Shown: positions 1-7,106 of the stretch, one piece after another
How the letters are laid out: every line of letters begins with the position of its first letter
How positions within the stretch are numbered: position 1 is the first letter of the stretch
Assembly: GCA_028278125.1 (NCBI GenBank)
Contig: JANQEY010000133.1
Location: 1-36,880 of the forward strand
Direction: 5' to 3'
DNA from: a bacterium
GTDB lineage: Bacteria; Electryoneota; Electryoneia; Electryoneales; Electryoneaceae
Length of the DNA stretch: 36,880 bases
Made by a program: the position numbers and the translations under genes
The notes under the pieces: generated by a model
Databases searched by the model: none
What the model saw: only the letters and a program-made list of their open reading frames with translations
Told to the model about the DNA's origin: nothing

Positions 1-1071
1 ATACGCGCTGGTCCATGATTGATCGTTCTGGTACTGGTCTTCTGTAGCGGGGTCTCCACCATCGTCATCTATCTCATCCTGGTCGAGCAGGTTATCAGCG
101 CACTCTATTACATTCTGGAGGCTTTCATTATCGCCTAAAACACGATGGATCGCATTCCAGGCATGTCCATACCAGATAGTCCAGGAGTTGTTCCAGTTAC
201 CGGCCCCGGCATAAGTATCCATTTCGTCGGAAACAGTTGGGATCCATTCCTCACCGGCTTCAGGATCGTCAAGGTAGAGAGCGGTAACTACTCCCCACAT
301 TGCCGTGCCACCGCACATCGCCCAGGTTTCATACGAATTCAAACGTTCAGGGTCGTCATCAATCCAGTCTTTGACATCCAGTGCGATTTCCTGGGAGGCT
401 TCAATCCAGTCCTCGTTATCACGCCAGACACCGTACAGGTAGAGTGCCCCTGCTCCAAATCCGGCAGAAAGAGGATTAGTAAAACCACCTTCTACATTTA
501 ACCTGTAGGTATCCAGGTAATCAGCACATTCATCACCATACCATAAATATGTTGTGTCACCGTACGCGTTCATGTATTCCATCGTCGCCACTAATCCCCA
601 GCCGCAGTTATGAACGCGGTAATAGTTGGGATTGCCACCGCCTTCTTCTTCCCAGGCGGGCCACTCAAGGGTATACACCCAGGCGGCGTCTATATTCTCA
701 CGGTAAACAGTTGTATCGCCTGTGAGAAGTCCGTAGCGGCACCAGTCTCGTAAAGCTTCCTGAGTGTTATCAGTCTGGATAATATTTAATTGCTGTTCTC
801 CTTCACGCATCCCGCCAAAATCTATACCTGGATCATCAACCTGCATCCCTGTCAACCAATCGAGAATCTGCTCGTATTCTACAAAATAGTCGTATTCATC
901 GAGTTCATCTAAATCCTGTAAAAACCTGTTCGGACCGGTAGGTTGTGTCCTTAATCGTTCTTTAAGCTGCGCCTCGAGAATTTCGGGGGGGATATATGGA
1001 GTGGCATGGACACAAAATGCGAACGACAGGATCAATAGGATTACCAGGAGGAAAAAACGGGAAGAAAACAT
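1..1071 (-). CDS. Secreted, mostly helical protein of unknown function (3' part beyond the window)
   Basis: The minus-strand frame is open from an ATG at 1071 to the left edge, giving 357 residues without a stop; the C-terminus is outside the window. The start is supported by GGAG six bases upstream. The N-terminus is a signal peptide: a short basic stretch (SSR), a hydrophobic core (FFLLVILLILSFAF) and a probable cleavage site near VHA. The mature part is rich in Trp, Tyr, Asp and Glu. It has spaced helical segments such as GFGAGALYLYGVWR and YETWAMCGGTAMWGVVTALY, separated by Asp-rich loops. This recalls alpha/alpha-toroid proteins (glycosidase- or cyclase-like), but I see no catalytic motif and assign no function. 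Secreted proteins of this style in FCB bacteria often end in a T9SS sorting domain; whether this one does cannot be seen. It is the third minus-strand gene in a row, separated from its upstream neighbour by a palindrome-rich gap. Confidence 0.8.
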   Translation of the reverse strand, partial: MFSSRFFLLVILLILSFAFCVHATPYIPPEILEAQLKERLRTQPTGPNRFLQDLDELDEYDYFVEYEQILDWLTGMQVDDPGIDFGGMREGEQQLNIIQTDNTQEALRDWCRYGLLTGDTTVYRENIDAAWVYTLEWPAWEEEGGGNPNYYRVHNCGWGLVATMEYMNAYGDTTYLWYGDECADYLDTYRLNVEGGFTNPLSAGFGAGALYLYGVWRDNEDWIEASQEIALDVKDWIDDDPERLNSYETWAMCGGTAMWGVVTALYLDDPEAGEEWIPTVSDEMDTYAGAGNWNNSWTIWYGHAWNAIHRVLGDNESLQNVIECADNLLDQDEIDDDGGDPATEDQYQNDQSWTSAY

Positions 1072-1187
1072 GATTTACTCCAGAGAAGATTTATAACCGG
1101 GATACATCTGAACGTATCAAAGAGAATCGTATAAAACAATCTTCATTGGAGGTTGGTTTAATTTATTCTCAATAAGTGGACATCTTT

Positions 1188-1268
1188 GTCGTCATTGCGA
1201 GCGGCAGCGAAGCAATCTAAACCAAGTCATAGAGATTGCTTCGTCGCTGTGCTTCCTCGCAACGACAC
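1188..1268. repeat. Imperfect inverted repeat, MITE/REP-like ('GTCATTGCGAG...GAAGCAATCT' type)
   Basis: The left arm (about 1191-1218) contains GTCATTGCGAG followed by GCGAAGCAATCT. The right arm (about 1232-1266) is its imperfect reverse complement, AGATTGCTTCGTCGC followed by CCTCGCAACGAC, with a short spacer containing ACCAAGTCAT. From general knowledge, repeats with this consensus occur intergenically in many unrelated bacterial genomes and behave like small non-autonomous elements or REP-type palindromes. I see only this copy in the window. There is no coding content, and no target duplication is evident by eye. Confidence 0.7.
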
Positions 1269-1303
1269 CGTTTAGAGTATCTGAAAGTTTTGTACACAGG
1301 TAG

Positions 1304-1325
1304 CCCGGGATCAGCGTATCCCGGG
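1304..1325. repeat. Perfect short inverted repeat (CCCGGGAT hairpin)
   Basis: CCCGGGAT at 1304-1311 pairs with ATCCCGGG at 1318-1325 around a six-base loop (CAGCGT), a GC-rich eight-base-pair stem. It lies between the larger repeat and the stop of the membrane/propeller gene. It may belong to the repeat cluster or act as a transcript 3' end. The absence of a T-run makes a classical terminator doubtful. Confidence 0.5.
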
Positions 1326-1400
1326 ATTATTATACTTCAGAGTGAGATAATATTTGATGAATAACCTTGTCCTGTCCGGACGGGATGACAGGGTTTATTC

Positions 1401-3545
1401 CTAGTCCGGGATTTTATATATGGCAAAACATTTACCTTCTGCTCCAGAGTGAAAACCCATGGCATATGACCAGAGAAACCTGTTCCCATCAGGTGAAAAG
1501 CCCGTCTCGAAATAATTGGTATTTTTCCCCTGTGGGTGTGCAAAGGAACGTCCGCAATCCTGGACTATAATCTCGGAGTTCACAATGGAAACCTGGTGAA
1601 ACTGGGTTATGCCGGAAGTGCCTGAAATAACAAATAATCCTGTATCATTTGACCTTGCATCGAATATTTTCAGATCAGGTCCAAGCTCAATCGGCGCCAG
1701 GTGCCCTTCATGTATAACAAAATTCTGGTAATGAATTTTAGTATCATCACTCAATTCCCTGTTCATCAGCGACAACAGGAAATACTCGTTTTTATAAGAA
1801 TACACTGATGAAAGAATTGGTCTTATTTCGAAATGTCCATCCAGGGAGTATTCTTCTGTCTCACCGCCACCAACCTCTTTGGTAAAGCAGGTAAACGATG
1901 CTGTATCACCATCCTCTGAATGCCTGACTGCCCATAACCTTGTTCCGGATTCAGAGAAACTTGCGTCTGAGAAAAAAGTCTCAGATGAATCTGTAATTAC
2001 TATAGCATCTTCGTCCGCGTTATAGATCCAGATACCATACTTACTGGGAATACCCTCCTGGTCGGATTTTTTCTTCCTGCTGATTCCAATTGCCCTGTAA
2101 TTATCAATCCATCCCAAAAGAAAATGTATGTTAAGCTTGTTTTCAGGAAACAGTTGATTCAGTTCAGGAGTTATATCTTTTACAGTTTTATCATAAGTGT
2201 TTACCATAAACAGTTGATAATACTTAAAAGTTATAAACGACAAATATTTTCCATCCCTGGAATAATTCAGGTACTTAATCTCTTTTGCTTTCTCAGGATT
2301 GGATATATGGTTTTTGTGTGCCATCAAGGTATCCGGAATGTCATACCCGGGTTTGCGGATCAGGATATAGCCCGGCAGGCTTTCAATCCAGGATGTGGAT
2401 GATATTGGAAACATCTGTCCAAGTCGTGGATTTGTTAACGATGATTCTGGTTCCCGGTGTACCGGTCTGAAGTTGACCCTTCCAATTTCCTCACCTTCCA
2501 GGTTAAAAGTACGACCGACTAACTTGTCGTCCTTTAATAAATCAACGCTCCAGAAATACTGTTCATCTCCCTGCGACCATCCATACTGGGTAACCCCCCC
2601 GATTCTGTCGCCGAAGGTTTGGACTAATTTCGGATAGCCCCAGGTAACCAGTTCTGGTAATACAACAAGTGTTATTCCACTGAGAACCAAACTCGTAACA
2701 GTTCCAGCATACCCTGTAGCAAAAAAGCTCCTTAAACTTATCAGGAAATAGACGATACCCATCGTGGAGATAAAACTTAAATATATTCCAGGTGACCGGA
2801 ACATGATTACAGATCCAACTATTGTATTTTCTGATAGTTGACCAGCTAAAAAGATAGACAGGATGAGAATCAGGGTCGGCCATTTTTCTTCTATCCTGGC
2901 TTTATTTATTCTCACCAGGCGGAACAGCAATGCGATTTGAATTATCCCTGTGAACAAAAACGGTGATACCAATACCAACCCGGAACCGGTTAAAAACTGT
3001 GATGGAATAATGTCTGGTTTATTCTTGGATAGGATAATCACAAATACCAGGCACGTGATGGCACCAAGAAGTGAAATAATTCCAACTGCCAGGGCGGATT
3101 TTTCCCCTGATCGTTTTTCGAGGGTTTTCAGGTAATCAGTTGCGCCGTCTCCCAGCATTTTGGGATTAAATGCTTTAACATCCCTGAAAAATTTTTCCAG
3201 GTCGAAGGCCGGAGCATGAATGTTTAAGGCTTTAAACTCACCGTCCTTGTTAAACACTATCCTCCATGTTTTCCACGGGAATTGTACCGGTAGATCAACC
3301 TGTACTATAGAACTTTCGGCTAAAGGAATTGCAGGTTTGAACGGTCGTTTTACTACCCAGGTTCCCTTAAATATTTCTATATAGGATAGCCGGGCAAGTA
3401 TTCTGTTGAGAAGTATAAAAGCGATTATTATTAAGATCGAAAAAAAAGACTTATGGTTCAGCAGGATACCTATACCAAAGACCAGTCCTGCTATGGCCCA
3501 GGGCAGATCGGATTTTTTTTCTACACGGTAAAGGTCGGGCTGCAT
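1401..3545 (-). CDS. Integral membrane protein with WD40-like beta-propeller C-terminal half
   Basis: This 714-residue protein has its ATG at 3545, preceded by AAAGGGAG at a good distance. Hydrophobic segments near residues 16-50 form an N-terminal membrane hairpin, followed by a small soluble region resembling a PH-like/membrane-associated domain (about 55-135). A block of further transmembrane helices spans about 150-310. From about 330 to the end the protein is soluble and built of repeated segments such as YLNYSRDGKYLSFITF, FSESGTRLWAVRH and FSPDGNRFLWSYAM. These are the 'SPDGxxLxF' pattern of TolB/WD40-like propeller blades. I do not recognise the family as a whole. It follows the PorV-like gene by 60 bases on the same strand and is probably co-transcribed. 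The propeller could face the periplasm as a binding or scaffold module; that is inference. Confidence 0.85.
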   Translation of the reverse strand: MQPDLYRVEKKSDLPWAIAGLVFGIGILLNHKSFFSILIIIAFILLNRILARLSYIEIFKGTWVVKRPFKPAIPLAESSIVQVDLPVQFPWKTWRIVFNKDGEFKALNIHAPAFDLEKFFRDVKAFNPKMLGDGATDYLKTLEKRSGEKSALAVGIISLLGAITCLVFVIILSKNKPDIIPSQFLTGSGLVLVSPFLFTGIIQIALLFRLVRINKARIEEKWPTLILILSIFLAGQLSENTIVGSVIMFRSPGIYLSFISTMGIVYFLISLRSFFATGYAGTVTSLVLSGITLVVLPELVTWGYPKLVQTFGDRIGGVTQYGWSQGDEQYFWSVDLLKDDKLVGRTFNLEGEEIGRVNFRPVHREPESSLTNPRLGQMFPISSTSWIESLPGYILIRKPGYDIPDTLMAHKNHISNPEKAKEIKYLNYSRDGKYLSFITFKYYQLFMVNTYDKTVKDITPELNQLFPENKLNIHFLLGWIDNYRAIGISRKKKSDQEGIPSKYGIWIYNADEDAIVITDSSETFFSDASFSESGTRLWAVRHSEDGDTASFTCFTKEVGGGETEEYSLDGHFEIRPILSSVYSYKNEYFLLSLMNRELSDDTKIHYQNFVIHEGHLAPIELGPDLKIFDARSNDTGLFVISGTSGITQFHQVSIVNSEIIVQDCGRSFAHPQGKNTNYFETGFSPDGNRFLWSYAMGFHSGAEGKCFAIYKIPD

Positions 3546-3605
3546 CCGGATGTTCTCCCTTTAATCATACGAATGATGTGGAACAAAACGGTGTAGAGGT
3601 GAAGC

Positions 3606-4652
3606 TTAAAGGTTTTTTAATCTTCTCTGTAAACTGATCGCTACTCTTTGAATCCCACCCAGGTCTTCAAGCTCAGCAAGGGCGTAATCCGCCTGGACGA
3701 TATAGGAATATAATTTCAATCTAACTCCTGCTCCATATGTCCACTTTTTACTGTCATGCCCTGATATATGACCGCTCCTGAGAAAGATAACATCGCCATA
3801 TCCGTATTCTATACCAACATGCAAAGATGTTGCACCCTCGTTGAGGTGGATTGCGTCGACAGCTGCCAGGAACGAGTTATAATCATTGCTCCAGAATGAA
3901 TTATTATCACCAAGTAGTTTCCATCCGATCCCGGTCTGGAAACTTAGTGGTAAGGGCCAGCCGGTGGTCTCCAGTTGAGTGCCGGTTTCCTCTTCTACAT
4001 AGAGGTCACGTCCATCCAGCTTCATCTCCCCGCCCAGGTTGGTCATCGCCATCCCGATGGTTAAACCCCGCAGGTCGGTTACAAGGTGTGTGCCGATGTC
4101 GAAGGCGAAAGTCGATGCCGTTTCATGGAACAGTTTCTGGTGGATATACTTGGATGTCAGCCCAACTGTAAACCTGTCGGTTAAGCGCGCAATCCCGGAT
4201 ACACCTGCGGATATATCGCCGTAATCCACCATCACCCCCGTGCCTTCCTGCTGCTGAAGGGTGGTCTGTTCGAATGAATCACCGGTGAAAGAAAGAACAT
4301 GAACACCTAAGACGAAATCGGGATTATAGGGAACTGTCAGGGCTAGCGATTGATGACGTAATCCCGCGAACCAGTCAGCATGTGCGACGCTTAATCCAAG
4401 ATTTTCCGACCAGGCAAGTGCTGGATTATATGCCAGCGCTTCTGCAGAAGATGACAGGGCTATCCCGGCGCTGCCCATAGCAGGAAGTCGAGCACCCACA
4501 GGTATTAATAAAAATGATGCTGCTGTTGTGCCGGTTTTCCTGAAGGCAGAAACATTGCCTGGATAGATAACTGATAAAAGTACCAGCACCATTAATAAAT
4601 ATTTCAGGGTAATGATTCGAAGGTGAGGACTATTATTATAATCTCTATTCAT
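3606..4652 (-). CDS. PorV/PorQ-like (UPF0164 family) outer-membrane beta-barrel protein
   Basis: This 348-residue protein has a hydrophobic signal segment (about 16-36, ending GNVSA). After it comes the hallmark opening of the PorV/PorQ/UPF0164 group: a GTTAASFLLIPVGARLPAMG motif followed by GIALSSSAEALAYNPA ('A..yNPa'). The rest alternates short amphipathic strands with turns, as in the FadL-like barrels of this family, for example FTVGLTSKYIHQKL and LTIGMAMTNLGGEM. In Bacteroidota, PorV helps deliver T9SS cargo to the cell surface; many FCB genomes carry several relatives of unknown role. A second member lies at 32825-33850. The ATG at 4652 has no strong ribosome-binding site; an internal Met at residue 21 is a less likely start because it would shorten the signal peptide. 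It is the first gene of a minus-strand run. Confidence 0.85.
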   Translation of the reverse strand: MNRDYNNSPHLRIITLKYLLMVLVLLSVIYPGNVSAFRKTGTTAASFLLIPVGARLPAMGSAGIALSSSAEALAYNPALAWSENLGLSVAHADWFAGLRHQSLALTVPYNPDFVLGVHVLSFTGDSFEQTTLQQQEGTGVMVDYGDISAGVSGIARLTDRFTVGLTSKYIHQKLFHETASTFAFDIGTHLVTDLRGLTIGMAMTNLGGEMKLDGRDLYVEEETGTQLETTGWPLPLSFQTGIGWKLLGDNNSFWSNDYNSFLAAVDAIHLNEGATSLHVGIEYGYGDVIFLRSGHISGHDSKKWTYGAGVRLKLYSYIVQADYALAELEDLGGIQRVAISLQRRLKNL

Positions 4653-4884
4653 ATTTTTTTGCCCACGTCAACATTGTTGAAGAAATATCAGCAACATTAC
4701 TGCAATATCAAACGGTAATATAGTCGAACTTTTAATAAATCTTCAAACGGGACTTTTGTTTAAAACTTTATTATTTAATAATCCAACGCTCTCGAGCAGG
4801 GAAAGTATACCCTTTAGATACTGAAATCTGCTGGGAATCACACTTTACTCGTACTATTTTTACAGCTCAACACGGAGGAGAATA
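4653..4884. promoter_or_regulatory. Divergent intergenic region, presumed promoters for both sides
   Basis: This 232-base AT-rich gap separates the minus-strand PorV-like gene from the plus-strand GyrI-like gene, so promoters for both directions must lie here. AT-rich stretches around 4755-4785 (TTTGTTTAAAAC, then TTATTTAATAAT) are the most promoter-like, but I cannot fix -35/-10 elements with confidence. No ORF or strong hairpin is seen. Confidence 0.35.
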
Positions 4885-5508
4885 ATGATTCCTGAAGAGA
4901 AAATTGATCTTTACAAAATTCACAAGGAAGAATATTCCGCGAATAAAAATACTCCCAGAATTCTGGAGATAAAGCCAGCTAATTATCTCACCTTTACTGG
5001 ACAGGGTGATCCTAGCAAGGAACCGTTCCAGGAAGCCATTGGGGCTCTATACTCGGTAGCTTTTACAACTAAGATGACGATGAAGAAGGATACCGGCGTC
5101 AATTATACTGTTTGTAAACTCGAGGGGCAGTGGTGGGTAGATAAAAATGACCATGACTTTATCAACCAGCCAAGGGACAGCTGGAATTACCGGCTGATTA
5201 TCAGAACCCCGGATTTTGTAACCAGGGATGATGTTGATGGCGCTATAGAAAAAGCTCTGGGTAAAGGTAAAGCCAGGGCGGATGAGGTAAACCTGGAAAC
5301 AATAAATGAGGGATTATCGGTCCAGGCGTTGCATATTGGTCCATTCGCCGATGAAGGACCCCTGATCAAATCGATGGAGGATTTTGCTGCGCAACATAAC
5401 CTGGAATTCCATAATCGTCACCATGAAATATACCTGTCCGATTTTAGAAGAGTTACGCCGGACAAACTGAGAACAATTCTTCGACATCCTGTTAAACCAA
5501 AACCCTGA
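4885..5508 (+). CDS. GyrI-like small-molecule-binding domain protein
   Basis: This 207-residue cytoplasmic protein starts with an excellent ribosome-binding site (GGAGGAG, five bases before the ATG). It opens with IDLYKIHKEEYSANKNTPRI followed by PANYLTFTGQGDPSKEPF and EAIGALYSVAF. That is the characteristic N-terminus of the stand-alone GyrI-like family (SOUL/GyrI fold), whose members bind small hydrophobic or drug-like ligands. A second half-domain follows (DSWNYRLIIRTPDFVTRDDV, then GLSVQALHIGPFADEGPLI), matching the usual length of about 200 residues. There is no DNA-binding domain, so it is not a BmrR-type regulator. It precedes mlaE by only 14 bases and is probably in the same operon, although a functional link is not established. 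Confidence 0.85.
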   Translation: MIPEEKIDLYKIHKEEYSANKNTPRILEIKPANYLTFTGQGDPSKEPFQEAIGALYSVAFTTKMTMKKDTGVNYTVCKLEGQWWVDKNDHDFINQPRDSWNYRLIIRTPDFVTRDDVDGAIEKALGKGKARADEVNLETINEGLSVQALHIGPFADEGPLIKSMEDFAAQHNLEFHNRHHEIYLSDFRRVTPDKLRTILRHPVKPKP

Positions 5509-5522
5509 GCCCGGTAAAACAA

Positions 5523-6284
5523 ATGATCAGAGCAACTGGTAGGAAAACCATACACGGATTAACACAGGTAGGATCAGCAGTGATCCTGCTCTGGCGGATT
5601 ATCCTCTATGGGCGTTTTTTCTTCAGGGACAGGAAGCTATATATCCGCCAGATGATGGTGATCGGTGTTGAAAGTTTACCTCTTGTAACGCTGATAGGTC
5701 TATTCACGGGTGCTGTTTCAACCTGGCAGTCAAATTACCAGTTTGGAGACCTGATGCCGCTGAAATATATAGGTGTAGCTACATTTAAGGCGGTGATGGT
5801 GGAACTTGGACCTGTTTTAAGTGGGCTTGTGCTTGCCGGGAGAGTTGGATCATCATTGTCTGCTGAGCTTGGAACTATGAAAATCAGCGAACAGGTTGAT
5901 GCTCTCATGGTCTCGGGAATCGATCCAGTCCGCTACCTTGCGGCACCACGGTTTTTCGCGGGTTTCCTGATGGTGCCGGTTATTGTGACAATTGCAGTGT
6001 TTGTGGCAATGATCGGCGGTTTCCTGGTCGGTTTTCTTTTCCTCGATCTGAGTGCACAGACATATTTTGGGGAAATACCTGCCTGGTTCAAGATGAAGGA
6101 TGTTTACATAATGCTGACCAAGTCACTGGTATTTGGTGGAGTTGTATGTTTAATTGGTACACATGTAGGGTTAAGTACTGACGGTGGTGCGGAGGGTGTT
6201 GGTCAATCGACAATAAAAGCGTTTGTTTACTCTGCTATATTGATATTGATGAGTGATTATCTACTGGCTGTAATTATATTCTGA
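5523..6284 (+). CDS. mlaE: MlaE-family lipid-transport ABC permease
   Basis: This 253-residue membrane protein of about five or six helices is typical in length for MlaE/YrbE/TGD1 permeases. The diagnostic region is present: KAVMVELGPVLSGLVLAGRV, then GSSLSAELGTMKISEQVDAL and GIDPVRYLAAPR, the conserved 'E-x-D-A-L' segment of the family. MlaE dimers sit in the inner membrane and, with the MlaF ATPase and an MCE-domain MlaD ring, move phospholipids between inner and outer membrane. The gene begins 14 bases after the GyrI-like gene; the ribosome-binding site is poor, so it may depend on translation of the upstream gene. One base separates it from mlaF. No MCE gene follows, which is unusual. Confidence 0.9.
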   Translation: MIRATGRKTIHGLTQVGSAVILLWRIILYGRFFFRDRKLYIRQMMVIGVESLPLVTLIGLFTGAVSTWQSNYQFGDLMPLKYIGVATFKAVMVELGPVLSGLVLAGRVGSSLSAELGTMKISEQVDALMVSGIDPVRYLAAPRFFAGFLMVPVIVTIAVFVAMIGGFLVGFLFLDLSAQTYFGEIPAWFKMKDVYIMLTKSLVFGGVVCLIGTHVGLSTDGGAEGVGQSTIKAFVYSAILILMSDYLLAVIIF

Positions 6285-6285
6285 T

Positions 6286-7104
6286 ATGATCGAACTGTAT
6301 AAAGTAAAAAAGAGCTTCGGTACAAAACCTGTTCTGCAGGATGTTACCCTGACAATTCATGACGGTGAATCCGTCGTGATCCTGGGTCGATCAGGTTCCG
6401 GGAAGAGTGTGGCCCTGCGTCATATACTCGGATTGCTGGAACCAGACGAGGGCGAAGTATTTGTTGACGGGATCAACCTGAAACACCTCTCACGTCGCGG
6501 TCACCTGAAATTACTCAGAAAAATAGGTATGCTCTTTCAGAATTCTGCCCTCTGGGACTCAATGAACGTCTATGAAAATATCGCCCTGGCGTTGAGGAGA
6601 CACAGGGTATATAAGGATGAAGAAAGTATTAAAGAGCGGGTATACGAATGCCTTGATATGGTGGGACTGGGTGAGATAGATCCCAGGGGAAAAGGTGGAG
6701 TTGAGTGGACTGCATCTTTAATGCCATCTGAACTTAGTGGGGGGATGAAAAAGAGGGTAGGGCTGGCAAGGGCAATCGCTCCTAAACCGGCATACATGCT
6801 CTATGATGAACCGACAACAGGTCTAGACCCGATTATGGCCGGTATTATCAATCGCCTCATTCACAACCTGAATAAAGAAATGAGGATCACATCCCTGACG
6901 ATCACTCATGATATGCAGTCAGCGTTCACCATAGCTGATAGAATAATTCTTCTTCATTACGGTCAATTCACAGATTTTGGTTCACCTAAAGATACCCTGA
7001 TCAGCGACAATGAAGTGATGCGTCAGTTTATCCATTACACCCATGACGGTCCTGTCCAGCCGAGAAGCACCGATCACCAGCAGCGTGTACACGCACATCA
7101 CTGA
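6286..7104 (+). CDS. mlaF: MlaF-like ABC transporter ATP-binding protein
   Basis: This 272-residue ATPase has all ABC motifs: Walker A GRSGSGKS (34-41), Q-loop Gln85, signature LSGGMKKRVGLARA (150-163), Walker B MLYDEPTTGLDP (171-182) and H-loop His208. The 'SGGMKKRV' form of the signature is typical of the MlaF/TGD3 subgroup rather than ordinary importers. It starts one base after the mlaE stop, so the two are surely co-translated. Its C-terminal tail (about 250-272) is rich in His and Arg and looks unstructured. The gene ends two bases before the stop of a convergent gene, so no MlaD, MlaC or MlaB partner is encoded here. It should energise phospholipid transport with MlaE; the MCE partner must be elsewhere. 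Confidence 0.9.
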   Translation: MIELYKVKKSFGTKPVLQDVTLTIHDGESVVILGRSGSGKSVALRHILGLLEPDEGEVFVDGINLKHLSRRGHLKLLRKIGMLFQNSALWDSMNVYENIALALRRHRVYKDEESIKERVYECLDMVGLGEIDPRGKGGVEWTASLMPSELSGGMKKRVGLARAIAPKPAYMLYDEPTTGLDPIMAGIINRLIHNLNKEMRITSLTITHDMQSAFTIADRIILLHYGQFTDFGSPKDTLISDNEVMRQFIHYTHDGPVQPRSTDHQQRVHAHH

Positions 7105-7106
7105 TA

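Larger units (their letters stand above)
1072..1400. other. Intergenic gap with a cluster of palindromic elements
   Basis: There is no credible gene in this 329-base gap between two minus-strand genes. It holds three inverted repeats within about 205 bases: a large imperfect one (1188-1268), a GC-rich hairpin with CCCGGGAT arms (1304-1325), and a CCTGTC/GACAGG hairpin (1371-1392) directly behind the stop of the 714-aa gene. The last could help terminate that transcript, but no T-run follows on the minus strand. Short ORFs across the gap follow the palindromes and have no ribosome-binding site. Confidence 0.6.

Noticed and set aside
145..501. Plus-strand open frame of 118 codons
   Set aside because: It is antisense to the secreted protein at 1-1071, whose frame has a signal peptide and ribosome-binding site; this one has neither.
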